64,000 bases of DNA, taken from contig CAMFKI010000002.1 of assembly GCA_945957365.1 (NCBI GenBank), positions 62,001-126,000 of the forward strand. The letters are read 5' to 3'. Positions 30,962 through 41,523 of this stretch are shown here, piece by piece. The notes below the pieces were generated by a model. That model worked only from the letters and a program-made list of their open reading frames with translations. It was not told where the DNA came from and did no database searches. The stretch comes from an uncultured Alphaproteobacteria bacterium (GTDB lineage: Bacteria; Pseudomonadota; Alphaproteobacteria; Rhizobiales; Aestuariivirgaceae). The position numbers and the translations under genes were made by a program. The number at the start of each line of letters is the position of its first letter. Position 1 is the first letter of the stretch.

Positions 30962-30990
30962 TTGCCCCACCCGCCATTTTCACCTATATG
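30962..30990 (+). promoter_or_regulatory. Candidate rpsA promoter (TTGCCC-N17-TATATG)
   Basis: -35-like TTGCCC at 30962 and -10-like TATATG at 30985 with 17-bp spacing. Confidence 0.45.
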
Positions 30991-31236
30991 CGGCCCCGTT
31001 GCAGGACGTGCCGTCTTCGGGCGGGCATGGACGTGAACCGGGGTGCCGCAATGCGCCCCACATTGTTTCACCGCTTCGGAAACATCTAACTGCCTGCCTG
31101 GGCAGGGTTTTCGGGCTTGGAACGACAGGTCGAGTTTGCCCTTCCGGCGCCCATTTCAACCAAGGGGCCTGAGGGGACGTCCTAGCGGGTTTTGCCGCCG
31201 GGCCAGCCTCGATTTCAGACAGGATACGTAACACAC

Positions 31237-32943
31237 ATGGCGAAATCCGCCGTCTCGCTCACCCCCACCCGTGAAGACTTCGAATCGCTCCTCGCCGAGA
31301 GCTATTCCGACAACCCCGCCTCCGAAGGCAGTGTGGTCAAGGGCCGCATCGTCTCCATCGAGAATGATTTCGCGATCATCGACGTCGGTCTGAAGACCGA
31401 AGGCAAGATCGCCGTCAAGGAATTCGCCCAGCCGGGCAAGACGTCGGAAGTCAAGGTCGGCGACACCGTCGAGGTCTACCTGGAGCGCATCGAGAATGCG
31501 ATGGGCGAGGCCGTTCTGTCGCGTGACAAGGCCCGCCGCGAGGAAGCCTGGACCCGTCTCGAGCAGATGTCGAATTCGAACGAGCGCGTCGAAGGCGTGA
31601 TCTTCGGCCGCGTCAAGGGCGGCTTCACCGTCGACCTCGGCGGTGCTGTTGCCTTCCTTCCCGGTAGCCAAGTCGACGTCCGCCCGATCCGCGACGTGGG
31701 CCCGCTGATGAACGTTCCGCAGCCCTTCCAGATCCTCAAGATGGATCGCCGCCGCGGCAACATCGTCGTGTCGCGCCGCGCCATCATGGAAGAGACCCGC
31801 GCCGAGCAGCGCTCCGAACTCGTCCAGAACCTCGCCGAAGGCCAGGTGGTCGAGGGCGTGGTCAAGAACATCACCGATTACGGTGCGTTCGTTGACTTGG
31901 GCGGCATCGACGGCCTGCTGCACGTCACCGACATCGCGTGGAAGCGCGTCAACCATCCCTCCGACGTTCTCCATGTCGGCCAGACGGTGAAGGTCCAGAT
32001 CATCCGCATCAACCCCGAGACGCAGCGCATCTCGCTCGGCATGAAGCAGCTGGACAAGGATCCGTGGGAAGTCGTTACCGAGCGCTACCCGATCGGCGCC
32101 CGCGTCAAGGGCAAGGTCACCAACATCACCGATTACGGCGCGTTCGTGGAACTGGAAGACGGCATCGAAGGCCTGATCCACGTTTCCGAAATGAGCTGGA
32201 CCAAGAAGAACGTGCACCCTGGCAAGATCCTCTCCACCTCGGAAGCGGTCGAAGTGCAGGTGCTCGACATCGACTCGGCCAAGCGCCGCATCTCGCTGGG
32301 CCTCAAGCAGACCCAGAAGAACCCGTGGGAAGCCTTCTCGGACAAGTATCCGACCGGCACCGACGTCGAAGGCGAGATCAAGAACATCACCGAGTTCGGC
32401 CTGTTCATCGGCCTCGACGGCGATGTGGACGGCATGGTCCACCTTTCCGACATCGACTGGAAGCGGTCCGGCGAAGACGCCATCAAGGACTTCAAGAAGG
32501 GCGACCGCGTCAAGGCGCGCGTCCTCGACGTCGACCGTGAGAAGGAGCGCATCTCGCTCGGCATCAAGCAGCTGGGCTCCGATCCGCTGGCCTCGGCCGC
32601 CGGCATCAAGAAGGGCGATACGGTCACCTGCGAAGTCCTCAAGGTCGAAGAGAACGGCCTCGAGGTGAAGGTCGCCGGCACCGACATGACGGCCTACGTC
32701 AAGCGCGCCGACCTGGCGCGTGACCGCGCCGAACAGCGCCCCGAGCGTTTCGCCGTGGGCGAGAAGTTCGACGCCAAGGTCACCATCTTCGACCAGAAGG
32801 CCCGCAAGATGAACGTCTCGATCAAGGCCCTCGAGATCGCCGAAGAGAAGGAAGCCGTGGCAACCTACGGCTCCTCCGACTCGGGCGCCTCGCTCGGCGA
32901 CATCCTCGGCGCTGCCCTCAAGAAGCAGAAGTCCGACGAGTAA
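31237..32943 (+). CDS. rpsA: 30S ribosomal protein S1
   Basis: Multiple S1 motifs (VKNITDYGAFVDLGGIDGLLHVTDIAWKRVNHP), cmk-rpsA neighbourhood. Confidence 0.97.
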   Translation: MAKSAVSLTPTREDFESLLAESYSDNPASEGSVVKGRIVSIENDFAIIDVGLKTEGKIAVKEFAQPGKTSEVKVGDTVEVYLERIENAMGEAVLSRDKARREEAWTRLEQMSNSNERVEGVIFGRVKGGFTVDLGGAVAFLPGSQVDVRPIRDVGPLMNVPQPFQILKMDRRRGNIVVSRRAIMEETRAEQRSELVQNLAEGQVVEGVVKNITDYGAFVDLGGIDGLLHVTDIAWKRVNHPSDVLHVGQTVKVQIIRINPETQRISLGMKQLDKDPWEVVTERYPIGARVKGKVTNITDYGAFVELEDGIEGLIHVSEMSWTKKNVHPGKILSTSEAVEVQVLDIDSAKRRISLGLKQTQKNPWEAFSDKYPTGTDVEGEIKNITEFGLFIGLDGDVDGMVHLSDIDWKRSGEDAIKDFKKGDRVKARVLDVDREKERISLGIKQLGSDPLASAAGIKKGDTVTCEVLKVEENGLEVKVAGTDMTAYVKRADLARDRAEQRPERFAVGEKFDAKVTIFDQKARKMNVSIKALEIAEEKEAVATYGSSDSGASLGDILGAALKKQKSDE

Positions 32944-32962
32944 GAGAAACTCAGTGTGGTGG

Positions 32963-32992
32963 AACGGCCGGGGAAACCCGGCCGTTTTGCTT
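32963..32992 (+). terminator. Rho-independent terminator after rpsA
   Basis: aacggccggg-gaaa-cccggccgtt followed by ttgcttt. Confidence 0.85.
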
Positions 32993-33017
32993 TGTGGGGT
33001 GCAGTCAAGGTCACCTG

Positions 33018-33052
33018 TTCGTCCTCTCCCGCTGAAGGAGCGGGTGAAGACG
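33018..33052. repeat. Solo copy of the family-C repeat unit (TTCGTCCTCTCCCGCTGAAGGAGCGGGTGAAGACG)
   Basis: Resembles the arms of the inverted repeat at 41366-41519. Confidence 0.55.
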
Positions 33053-33148
33053 TGCCGGTGAATTGTTGATGGCGCGCGGGAAGGCAGCATTTCCATTGCG
33101 CCCTCCGAGACCTTATATAGGCATGACGCAATTTCCCCTGGAGCCCCC

Positions 33149-34081
33149 ATGATCTCCGAAGCCGAACTGATCGTCGACCGCCGCCGGCTGAAGCGCCGCG
33201 TCACCTTCTGGCGCATCCTCGCGGTGCTGCTGGGTGTTGCGGCCATCGCGGCGCTGGCCTGGAGCCAGGGCTGGACCGGCGGCAACCAGATCGCCCGGGT
33301 GCGCATCGACGGCCTCATCACCGGCGACCAGAAGACCATCGACCTGCTCAAGAAGGTCGCCGACGAGGACCGGGTGAAGGGCGTCATCCTGCGCATCGAC
33401 AGCCCCGGCGGCACCACCGAGGGCTCGGAAGCGGTCTATGACGCGGTGCGCAAGATCTCGGCGAAGAAGCCGGTCGTCGCCGTCATGGACACCGTGGCGG
33501 CATCGGGCGGCTACATCACGGCGCTCGCCGCCGACCGCATCGTGGCGCGCGGCAACACCATCACGGGTTCGATCGGCGTCATCTTCTCGATGCCCGAATT
33601 CTCCAAGCTGCTCGACACCGTCGGCATCCAGATGGAGGAGCTGAAGTCGGGCGACCTCAAGGCCGAGCCTTCGCCCTACAAGCCGATGTCGGACAAGGCC
33701 CGGGCCGCCTCGATGGAACTCGTCATGGACGGCTTCGCCTGGTTCAAGGGCCTGGTGGCCGAGCGCCGCAACCTGCCCATGCCCACTGTCGATGTCCTTT
33801 CCGACGGCCGCGTCTATTCCGGCCGCCAGGCGGTGGCCAACAAGCTCATCGACGAGCTGGGCGATGAGAGCACCGCGGTGGCCTGGATGGAGAAGGACAA
33901 GGCCGTGGCGCCCAAGCTTCCCATCCGCGACTGGAAGCCCGAGGGTTCGGGCGGCGGCATGGGGCTCGGCTTCTCCGCCGCCGACATCGTGCTCAAGTCA
34001 TTGGGGCTGCAGGGCCTTCAGGAAGCGGCCCAAAGGGCACAGCTTGACGGGCTGCTCGTGCTTTGGCACCCTGCCCCGTAA
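33149..34081 (+). CDS. sppA: Signal peptide peptidase SppA (short form)
   Basis: S49 motifs [61 protein letters not shown]-terminal TM. Confidence 0.93.
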   Translation: MISEAELIVDRRRLKRRVTFWRILAVLLGVAAIAALAWSQGWTGGNQIARVRIDGLITGDQKTIDLLKKVADEDRVKGVILRIDSPGGTTEGSEAVYDAVRKISAKKPVVAVMDTVAASGGYITALAADRIVARGNTITGSIGVIFSMPEFSKLLDTVGIQMEELKSGDLKAEPSPYKPMSDKARAASMELVMDGFAWFKGLVAERRNLPMPTVDVLSDGRVYSGRQAVANKLIDELGDESTAVAWMEKDKAVAPKLPIRDWKPEGSGGGMGLGFSAADIVLKSLGLQGLQEAAQRAQLDGLLVLWHPAP

Positions 34082-34094
34082 CAAGGGAAGCGCC

Positions 34095-34382
34095 ATGATC
34101 AAGTCAGAGCTCGTCCAGAAGATCGCGGAGAAGAACCCGCACCTCTATCACCGCGACATCGAGCGCATCGTCAACACGGTGCTCGACGAGGTCATCAACG
34201 CGCTGAAGGACGGCGACCGGGTGGAGCTCAGGGGCTTCGGCGCCTTCTCCGCCAAGGCCCGCAACGCCCGCACCGGCCGCAATCCGCGCACCGGCGAATC
34301 GGTCGAGGTGGTGGCCAAGCGCGTGCCCTTCTTCAAGACCGGCAAGGAACTGCGCGAGCGGCTGAACCTGCCCAAGGCGTGA
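34095..34382 (+). CDS. ihfB: Integration host factor subunit beta
   Basis: [33 protein letters not shown]...[28 protein letters not shown]. Confidence 0.95.
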   Translation: MIKSELVQKIAEKNPHLYHRDIERIVNTVLDEVINALKDGDRVELRGFGAFSAKARNARTGRNPRTGESVEVVAKRVPFFKTGKELRERLNLPKA

Positions 34383-34418
34383 TTGTGTCGTGGGCCGTGA
34401 CGGCGTAGGAAGCGGGGC

Positions 34419-34763
34419 ATGACGCTCAAACGCATCATCGGCTGGGTCGTGGGCCTGCCTCTCACCATCATCGGCGTGGGCTTCGCCGTGGCCAACCGGC
34501 AGTGGGTCAGCGTCTCGTTCGATCCCATCCACCGCGATCAGCCCTTCGCCAAGATCGACATGCCGCTGTGGGTGCTGCTCTTCGCCGGCATCTTCATCGG
34601 CATTTTCATCGGCTGGTTCGTGGCCTGGCGCGGCGCAGGCAAGCACCGCCGCAGCGCGCGCGACGCCCGGATCGAGCTGATGCGGGCCCAGCAACATCAT
34701 GAGCGCGAGAAGCGCGAGCTGCAGCAGCAGCTGCCCGCCATCCGTCCGGACAGCGCCTCGTGA
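34419..34763 (+). CDS. LapA-domain membrane protein
   Basis: Two N-terminal TM segments, DUF1049/LapA-like, downstream of ihfB as in other alphaproteobacteria. Confidence 0.8.
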   Translation: MTLKRIIGWVVGLPLTIIGVGFAVANRQWVSVSFDPIHRDQPFAKIDMPLWVLLFAGIFIGIFIGWFVAWRGAGKHRRSARDARIELMRAQQHHEREKRELQQQLPAIRPDSAS

Positions 34764-35683
34764 AGATCCTGACCCAGGCCGACGTGGCGCGGCTCGGCGC
34801 CTACAAGGACATTGTGGTAGCGTTGCGCCAGGGCTTTCGTGCCGAGATCGAAACCCCGGTGCGCCACCACCATGACATCACGGATGTCTCGACGCTGCTG
34901 CTGATGCCGGCCTGGTCGAAGGACTGGGCCGGGCTCAAGACCGTGGTATTCAAGTCCGACAACGCCGCCCACGGCCTGCCGACGATCCAGGCGAGCTATC
35001 TCCTCATCGAGCAGAAGACCGGCGAGACGGTGGCCATGATGGATGGCGGCGAGATCACCCGGCGCCGCACCGCCGCGGCCTCCGCACTGGCCGCCGACTA
35101 CCTTGCGCGCCAGGATGCGGAGACCATGACGCTGGTGGGGGCGGGCGCATTGGCCCCGCATTTCGCACTGGCCCATGCCGCCGTCAGGCCGTTGAAGCGT
35201 GTCTTCATCTACACGCGCTCGATTGCCAAGGGCGAGGCGCTGGCCGCCGAGCTCGCACAGCAGGGTCTCGAGACGCATTCGGTGACGGACCTCGAACAGG
35301 CCGTGCGCCAGTCCGACATCGTCACCTGCGTGACCACCTCGACGGTCCCCATCGTCAAGGGGGCCTGGCTGAAGCCCGGCGCCCATGTCGATCTCGCCGG
35401 GGCCTTCAAGCCCACCATGCGCGAGACCGACGGCGACGTGGTGGCGCGTGCCTCGGTCTATGTCGACACCCGCGAAGGGGCACTGGCCGAGGCGGGCGAC
35501 CTGCTGCAGGCCCGAGACGAGGGCAAGTTCGACTTCGCCGACCTCAAGGGTGACCTCTTCGACCTCTGCCGGGGCCGGGTTTCCGGCCGCGCGTCGGACA
35601 GCGAGATCACCCTTTTCAAGTCGGCCGGCACGGCCATCGAAGACCTTGCCACCGCCATCATGCTGTATCAAAAGGCCCGCTGA
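34760..35683 (+). CDS. Ornithine cyclodeaminase / mu-crystallin family protein
   Basis: MDGGEITRRRTAAASALAADYLAR, LVGAGALAPHFALAHAAVRPLKRVFIYTRS, PGAHVDLAGAFKPTMRETD. Confidence 0.9.
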   Translation: MKILTQADVARLGAYKDIVVALRQGFRAEIETPVRHHHDITDVSTLLLMPAWSKDWAGLKTVVFKSDNAAHGLPTIQASYLLIEQKTGETVAMMDGGEITRRRTAAASALAADYLARQDAETMTLVGAGALAPHFALAHAAVRPLKRVFIYTRSIAKGEALAAELAQQGLETHSVTDLEQAVRQSDIVTCVTTSTVPIVKGAWLKPGAHVDLAGAFKPTMRETDGDVVARASVYVDTREGALAEAGDLLQARDEGKFDFADLKGDLFDLCRGRVSGRASDSEITLFKSAGTAIEDLATAIMLYQKAR

Positions 35684-35716
35684 TCTGCCATCAGGGCAGG
35701 GATCAGGGAGCCCCGC

Positions 35717-36418
35717 ATGCCTGCCAACCCGATCTGCGTCGCCATAGACACGCCCGACCTCGAGAAGGCCGTGGCCCTGGCCAAGGCGCTGAAGCCGCAT
35801 GTGGGCTGGGCCAAGATCGGCATGGAGTTCTTCTATGCCCACGGCCTCGCCGGCTACACCCGCGTGGCCGAAACGGGGCTGCCGATCTTCCTCGACCTGA
35901 AGCTCCACGACATTCCCAACACCGTCGCCTCCGCCATGAAGGCGCTGATGAAGATCACGCCCACGCCCGGCATCGTGAACCTGCATGCCAGCGGCGGCCT
36001 CGACATGATGAAGGCCGCCGCGGAAGCGGTCGACGGCCGCGCCAGGCTGATCGCCGTGACCATCCTCACCAGCCTCTCGGATGACGACATCTGGGCCGCC
36101 GGCTTCGAGACCGCCAGGAACACCGAGGCGCACGCCCGTGCGCTGGCCGCCCTCACCAAGCGCGCCGGTCTCGACGGCGTGGTCTGCAGCCCGCATGACC
36201 TTATCGGAATCCGCCACGACCTTGGCCGCGACTTCCTCACCGTCGTCCCCGGCATTCGCCCGGCGGACGCCGCCGTGCAGGACCAGAAGCGGGTCGCGAC
36301 GCCGGAAGCGGCACTGGCCGCGGGTGCCGACATCCTCGTCATCGGCCGCGCCATCACCGGGGCCCCGGATCCGGCCAGGGCGGCGCAGGACATTCTGGGC
36401 ACGCTCCATGCCGGTTGA
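35717..36418 (+). CDS. pyrF: Orotidine 5'-phosphate decarboxylase
   Basis: ICVAIDTPDLEKAVALA, FLDLKLHDIPNTV, VVPGIRPADAAVQDQKRVATPEAALAAGADILVIGRAITGAPDP. Confidence 0.95.
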   Translation: MPANPICVAIDTPDLEKAVALAKALKPHVGWAKIGMEFFYAHGLAGYTRVAETGLPIFLDLKLHDIPNTVASAMKALMKITPTPGIVNLHASGGLDMMKAAAEAVDGRARLIAVTILTSLSDDDIWAAGFETARNTEAHARALAALTKRAGLDGVVCSPHDLIGIRHDLGRDFLTVVPGIRPADAAVQDQKRVATPEAALAAGADILVIGRAITGAPDPARAAQDILGTLHAG

Positions 36419-37055
36419 GGTCAAGATCTGCGGCTTGTCGACGCCGGAGACGGTGGAGGGCGCGATTGCCGCCGGGGCCGATTACATCGGCCTCAACTTC
36501 TACCCCACCAGTCCGCGCTATGTGTCACTGGAGCGTGCAGCGGAACTCGCTGCCATCGCCCGTGGCCGGGTGAAGATCGTCGCCCTGGTGGTGGATGCCC
36601 CGGACGCCTTGCTTCAGGACATCGTGGCCAGGGTCGATCCCGACTTCATCCAGGCCCACGGGTCGGAGGAGCCGGAACGCATCGCCGCCATCGGCCGCCT
36701 CACCGGCAAGCCCGTCATCAAGGCCATCCGGGTGAGGGATGCCGCGGACATCGCCCGGGCCGCCGATTTCGCCACCGTGGCGAGCCTGATCCTCTATGAT
36801 GCCAAGGCGCCGGAAGCCCTCGGCAACGCCCTGCCGGGCGGCAATGGCCATGCCTTCGACTGGGGGCTGCTGCAAGGGGCGAAGCGCCCTGCCTTCATGC
36901 TGGCCGGCGGCCTGACGCGCGAAAACGTCGCCGAGGCCATCCGGGTCACCGGGGCGCCCGTCGTGGACCTGTCGTCAGGCGTCGAATCCGCCCCCGGCGT
37001 CAAGGATATCGGCCTCATCCGGAAATTCATTGAGGCCGCCAAGTCGGCCCGCTAG
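36408..37055 (+). CDS. trpF: Phosphoribosylanthranilate isomerase
   Basis: VKICGLSTPETVEGAIAAGADYIGLNFYPTSPRYVS, FMLAGGLTRENVAEAI, VDLSSGVESAPGVKD. Confidence 0.95.
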   Translation: MPVEVKICGLSTPETVEGAIAAGADYIGLNFYPTSPRYVSLERAAELAAIARGRVKIVALVVDAPDALLQDIVARVDPDFIQAHGSEEPERIAAIGRLTGKPVIKAIRVRDAADIARAADFATVASLILYDAKAPEALGNALPGGNGHAFDWGLLQGAKRPAFMLAGGLTRENVAEAIRVTGAPVVDLSSGVESAPGVKDIGLIRKFIEAAKSAR

Positions 37056-37091
37056 AACCGGGCTTCATTCGAGAAAAGGCGGCGAAGCCAG

Positions 37092-38312
37092 ATGAACGTG
37101 ACCACCCCCAATTCCTTCCGCACCGGGCCGGACGAGAACGGCCTGTTCGGCATCTATGGCGGCCGCTTCGTCGCCGAGACGCTGATGCCGCTGATCCTCG
37201 AACTCGAGCAGGCCTACAAGGATGCCAAGGCCGACCCCAGCTTCCAGGCGGAGCTCGACTCCTTCCTCGAGCATTATGTCGGCCGCCCGAGCCCGCTCTA
37301 TTTCGCCGAGCGCATGACCGAGCACCTGGGCGGCGCCAAGATCTATTTCAAGCGCGACGAGCTCAATCACACCGGCGCCCACAAGATCAACAACGTGATG
37401 GGCCAGATCCTGCTCGCCCGTCGCATGGGCAAGAAGCGCATCATCGCCGAGACCGGTGCCGGCCAGCATGGCGTGGCCACGGCGACGGCCTGCGCCCGCT
37501 TCGGTTTGAAGTGCATCGTCTACATGGGCGAAGTCGACATGGAGCGGCAGAAGCCCAACGTGTTCCGCATGAAGCTCCTTGGCGCCGAAGTCGTTCCCGC
37601 CAAGTCCGGCTCGCGCACGCTGAAGGACGCGCTCAACGAGGCGCTGCGCGACTGGGTGGCGAATGTGGAGGACACCTTCTACTGCATCGGCACCGTCGCC
37701 GGCCCGCACCCGTACCCGGAGATGGTGCGCGACTTCCAGTCGGTGATCGGCAAGGAGACCAAGGCGCAGATGCTGAAGCGCGAGGGCCGCCTGCCGGACT
37801 CGCTCGTCGCGGCGATCGGCGGCGGCTCCAATGCCATGGGCCTGTTCCATCCCTTCCTCGATGACAAGGACGTCGAGATCATCGGCGTCGAGGCCGCGGG
37901 CTTGGGCCTCAAGACCAAGACCAAGCATGCCGCTTCCATCACCGGCGGCCGCCCCGGCGTGCTGCACGGCAACCGCACCTACCTGCTGATGGACGATGAC
38001 GGCCAGATCATCGAGGGCCACTCGATCTCGGCCGGCCTCGACTATCCCGGCATCGGCCCGGAGCATGCCTGGCTCCATGACATGAAGCGCGTCGAATATG
38101 TCTCAGCCACCGACAAGGAGGCGCTCGAGGCCTTCCAGCTCTGCTGCAAGCTCGAGGGCATCATTCCGGCACTCGAACCGTCGCACGCGCTGGCGCATGT
38201 GATGAAGATCGCGCCGAAAAAGCCGAAGGACCACCTCATGGTGATGAACATGTGCGGCCGCGGCGACAAGGACATCTTCACGGTGGCCGACATTCTGGGA
38301 GCCAAGCTGTGA
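37092..38312 (+). CDS. trpB: Tryptophan synthase beta chain
   Basis: [60 protein letters not shown]. Confidence 0.97.
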   Translation: MNVTTPNSFRTGPDENGLFGIYGGRFVAETLMPLILELEQAYKDAKADPSFQAELDSFLEHYVGRPSPLYFAERMTEHLGGAKIYFKRDELNHTGAHKINNVMGQILLARRMGKKRIIAETGAGQHGVATATACARFGLKCIVYMGEVDMERQKPNVFRMKLLGAEVVPAKSGSRTLKDALNEALRDWVANVEDTFYCIGTVAGPHPYPEMVRDFQSVIGKETKAQMLKREGRLPDSLVAAIGGGSNAMGLFHPFLDDKDVEIIGVEAAGLGLKTKTKHAASITGGRPGVLHGNRTYLLMDDDGQIIEGHSISAGLDYPGIGPEHAWLHDMKRVEYVSATDKEALEAFQLCCKLEGIIPALEPSHALAHVMKIAPKKPKDHLMVMNMCGRGDKDIFTVADILGAKL

Positions 38313-39127
38313 CGACGCGCATCGACCGCCGTTTCGCCGACCTCAAGAAGCAAGGCCGCGCCGCCCTCGTCACCTTCGTGACCGCGGGCGACCCGGACTA
38401 CGACACGTCGCTCAAGATCATCACCGGCCTCCCCAAGGCGGGCGCCGACGTGATCGAGATTGGCATGCCCTTCACCGACCCGATGGCCGATGGCCCGGCG
38501 ATCCAGGCCGCAGGGCTTCGTGCGCTGGCCAATGGCCAGAACACCAAGAAGACGCTGAAGCTCGTCAAGGAATTCCGCAAGGCCGACAAGGACACGCCCA
38601 TCGTGCTGATGGGCTATTACAACCCGATCTATGTCTACGGCGTCGACAAGTTCCTGAAGGACGCCGAGGCCGCTGGCGTCGACGGCTTCATCATCGTCGA
38701 CCTGCCGCCGGAAGAGGATGGCGAGTTCTGCATTCCCGCCCTCAACGCGGGCCTCAACTTCATCCGCCTCGCCACGCCGACGACCGACGACAAGCGCGCG
38801 CCGACCGTGTTCCACAACACGAGCGGATTCGTCTACTACGTCTCGGTCCTCGGCATCACCGGCACCAAGGCGCCGGACCTCAAGAGCGTGAAGGCCAATG
38901 TCAACCGCCTGAGGAAGCACACGGCGCTACCGATCTGCGTCGGCTTCGGCGTCAAGACCGCCGAACAGGCGCGCGCCATCGCCAGGGATGCCGATGGCGT
39001 CGTGGTGGGCTCGGCCCTCGTGAGCGCAGTCGAGAAGAGCCTCACAAAAGCCGGAAAACCCACCTCTAAGACGGCCAAGGCCGTGCATGCGCTGGTCGCG
39101 GACATTGCCCAAGGCGTGAGGAGCTAG
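38309..39127 (+). CDS. trpA: Tryptophan synthase alpha chain
   Basis: [57 protein letters not shown] start overlaps the trpB stop. Confidence 0.96.
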   Translation: MTTRIDRRFADLKKQGRAALVTFVTAGDPDYDTSLKIITGLPKAGADVIEIGMPFTDPMADGPAIQAAGLRALANGQNTKKTLKLVKEFRKADKDTPIVLMGYYNPIYVYGVDKFLKDAEAAGVDGFIIVDLPPEEDGEFCIPALNAGLNFIRLATPTTDDKRAPTVFHNTSGFVYYVSVLGITGTKAPDLKSVKANVNRLRKHTALPICVGFGVKTAEQARAIARDADGVVVGSALVSAVEKSLTKAGKPTSKTAKAVHALVADIAQGVRS

Positions 39128-39131
39128 TCAT

Positions 39132-40031
39132 TTGAACTGGATCAAGAACTTCGTCCGCCCGAAAATCCGGTCGATCCTCGGCACCGACAAGCGCGAGGTG
39201 CCGGAGAACATGTGGGTGAAGGATCCCGACTCCGGCCAGATGGTTTTCTACAAGGACCTCGAGGCCAACCAGCATGTCATGCCGCAGTCCGGCTATCACA
39301 TGCGCATGCCGCCCGAGGTGCGGTTGAAGTCGATGTTCGACGACGGCGCCTACGAGAAGATCGCCATGCCGGCGGTACCCGCCGATCCGCTGAAGTTCCG
39401 CGACGAGCGCAAATACGTCGACCGCATCAAGGAAGCCCGCACCAAGACCGGTGTGGATGATTGCATCCAGGCCGGCACGGGCGAGCTCGACGGCTTCCCC
39501 GTGACGATCGCCGTGCAGGACTTCGCCTTCATGGGCGGCTCGCTCGGCATGGCGGCAGGCGAGGCCATCGTCACCGCCATGCGCAAGGCCGCGGAGATGA
39601 AGACGCCCTTCATCTTCTTCATCTCCTCGGGCGGTGCCCGCATGCAGGAGGGCGTCCTGTCGCTGATGCAGATGCCGCGCACCACCGTGGCCGTGCAGGA
39701 GCTGCGCGCCGCGAAGCTCCCTTACATCGTCGTGCTCACGCACCCGACCACCGGCGGCGTGACCGCGTCCTATGCCATGCTGGGCGACGTGCACATCGCC
39801 GAGCCGGGCGCGCTCATCGGCTTCGCCGGACAGCGCGTCATCGAGCAGACCATACGCGAAAAGCTGCCCACGGGCTTCCAGCGCGCCGAGTATCTCGAGG
39901 AACATGGCATGGTCGACTTGGTCGTCCACCGCCACCAGATGCGCGAGACGCTCTCCCGCATGGTGCGCATGATGATGAAGGCGCCGTCGCGCGAGATCCC
40001 CTCGACCGCGCTCGTTCCCGTCGAAGGCTGA
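39132..40031 (+). CDS. accD: Acetyl-CoA carboxylase carboxyltransferase beta subunit
   Basis: [83 protein letters not shown]. Zinc ribbon not evident. Start codon TTG at 39132. Confidence 0.95.
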   Translation: MNWIKNFVRPKIRSILGTDKREVPENMWVKDPDSGQMVFYKDLEANQHVMPQSGYHMRMPPEVRLKSMFDDGAYEKIAMPAVPADPLKFRDERKYVDRIKEARTKTGVDDCIQAGTGELDGFPVTIAVQDFAFMGGSLGMAAGEAIVTAMRKAAEMKTPFIFFISSGGARMQEGVLSLMQMPRTTVAVQELRAAKLPYIVVLTHPTTGGVTASYAMLGDVHIAEPGALIGFAGQRVIEQTIREKLPTGFQRAEYLEEHGMVDLVVHRHQMRETLSRMVRMMMKAPSREIPSTALVPVEG

Positions 40032-40034
40032 ACC

Positions 40035-41363
40035 GTGGCCCTCAGCGACGCCATCCTGACGCGGCTCCTGTCGCTGCACCCGAAGATCATCGACCTCAGC
40101 CTCGGCCGCATGGAGGCGCTGCTGGAGAAGCTCGGGCACCCCGAGCGCAAGCTGCCGCCGGTGATCCATGTGGCCGGCACCAACGGCAAGGGCTCCACCG
40201 TCGCCTATCTCCGCCACATCATGCAGGCGGCGGGCTTGAGCGTTCACGCCTATACCTCGCCGCATCTCGTCAAGTTCCACGAGCGCATCCGCGTGGCGGG
40301 CGAGCTCATCTCGGAGGCAGACCTCACCGCGCTGCTGGAAGAGTGCGAGCAGGTGAATGGCGGCGTTCCCATCACCTTCTTCGAGATCACCACGGCGGCG
40401 GCCTTCCTCGCCTACAGCAGCACGCCTGCCGATTATCTGATTCTCGAAGTGGGTCTCGGCGGCCGGCTCGATGCCACCAATGTCATCGGCAATCCCGCGG
40501 TCTCCGTCATCACCACCATCGACTATGACCACCAGCAATATCTGGGCGATACGCTCTCGCTCATCGCGCATGAGAAGGCCGGCATCCTGAAGCACGGTGT
40601 TCCCGCCGTCATCGGCGTCCAGCCCGACGAGGCCCGTGCCGAAATCGAGCGCGTGGGCGAGCGGGTGCGCGCCCAGCTCCACATCGCCGGGCAGGACTGG
40701 CAGGCTTACGAGCAGCATGGCCGTCTCGTCTTCCAGGACGAGAAGGGCTTGCTCGACCTGCCGCTGCCGCAGCTGAAGGGCCGCCACCAGATCGACAATG
40801 CCGGCAACGCCATCGCCACGCTGCGCGTGCTAGATGATCCGCGCATTTCGGATACCAACATCGCCGAAGGCCTGAAGTCCACGACATGGCCCGCCCGCAT
40901 GCAGCGTCTGGGGCAGGGGGCGCTCTCCACGCTGGTTCCCGCCGAATCCGAACTCTGGCTCGATGGTGGCCACAATCCTTCTGCGGGCCGCGTCCTGGCC
41001 CAGGCCTTCTCGGAACTGAACGAGAAGCATTCGCGCCCGCTGGTCATGATCTGGGGCATGCTCAACACCAAGGATGTCGGCAGCTTCATCGGCTGCTTCG
41101 CGGGCATCGCCAGCCGCGTCATCACGCTGACCATCCCCGATGAAGAAAACGCCGTTCCGGCGGAGAAGCTGGCCGAGTCGGCGCGCGCTCATGGACTGGC
41201 GGCCGAGACCGCGCCCAACCTCGATGCCGCGCTGCGCCAGGCTTCATCGACAGTCCCCGCGCCGCGCATCCTCATCTGCGGCTCTCTTTATCTCGCCGGC
41301 CGCGTGCTCGCGGCGCATGGCAATGAGGAGATGACGAAGGTTTCAGGAGCGGGGCGAAGGTAG
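40035..41363 (+). CDS. folC: Folylpolyglutamate / dihydrofolate synthase
   Basis: VIHVAGTNGKGSTVAYLRHIMQAAG, VLEVGLGGRLDATNV family motif (LILEVGLGGRLDATNVI), ELWLDGGHNPSAGRVLAQAF. Confidence 0.95.
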   Translation: MALSDAILTRLLSLHPKIIDLSLGRMEALLEKLGHPERKLPPVIHVAGTNGKGSTVAYLRHIMQAAGLSVHAYTSPHLVKFHERIRVAGELISEADLTALLEECEQVNGGVPITFFEITTAAAFLAYSSTPADYLILEVGLGGRLDATNVIGNPAVSVITTIDYDHQQYLGDTLSLIAHEKAGILKHGVPAVIGVQPDEARAEIERVGERVRAQLHIAGQDWQAYEQHGRLVFQDEKGLLDLPLPQLKGRHQIDNAGNAIATLRVLDDPRISDTNIAEGLKSTTWPARMQRLGQGALSTLVPAESELWLDGGHNPSAGRVLAQAFSELNEKHSRPLVMIWGMLNTKDVGSFIGCFAGIASRVITLTIPDEENAVPAEKLAESARAHGLAAETAPNLDAALRQASSTVPAPRILICGSLYLAGRVLAAHGNEEMTKVSGAGRR

Positions 41364-41365
41364 TA

Positions 41366-41519
41366 TTCGTCCTCGCCCGCTTCAGCGGGAGAGGAGGGGG
41401 CCCCGACGCAGTCGGGGTAGGTGAGGGGATGTCAGCCCCGACATGACTTGACTTCCCCTCATCTACCCGCTGCTGCGCAGCGGGTCCCTTCTTCTCCCGC
41501 TGAAGCGGGAGAAGACGAA
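41366..41519. repeat. Intergenic inverted repeat, family C (TTCGTCCTCGCCCGCTTCAGCGGGAGAGGAGGG...)
   Basis: Outer arms ttcgtcctcgcccgcttcagcgggagaggaggg and cccttcttctcccgctgaagcgggagaagacgaa are near-complementary, between convergent folC and the M24 peptidase. Confidence 0.8.
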
Positions 41520-41523
41520 GAGG

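Noticed and set aside
30980-31234. Short ORFs in both strands of the rpsA leader
   Set aside because: Compositionally non-coding, mutually overlapping, no convincing ribosome-binding sites; better explained as a 5' leader.
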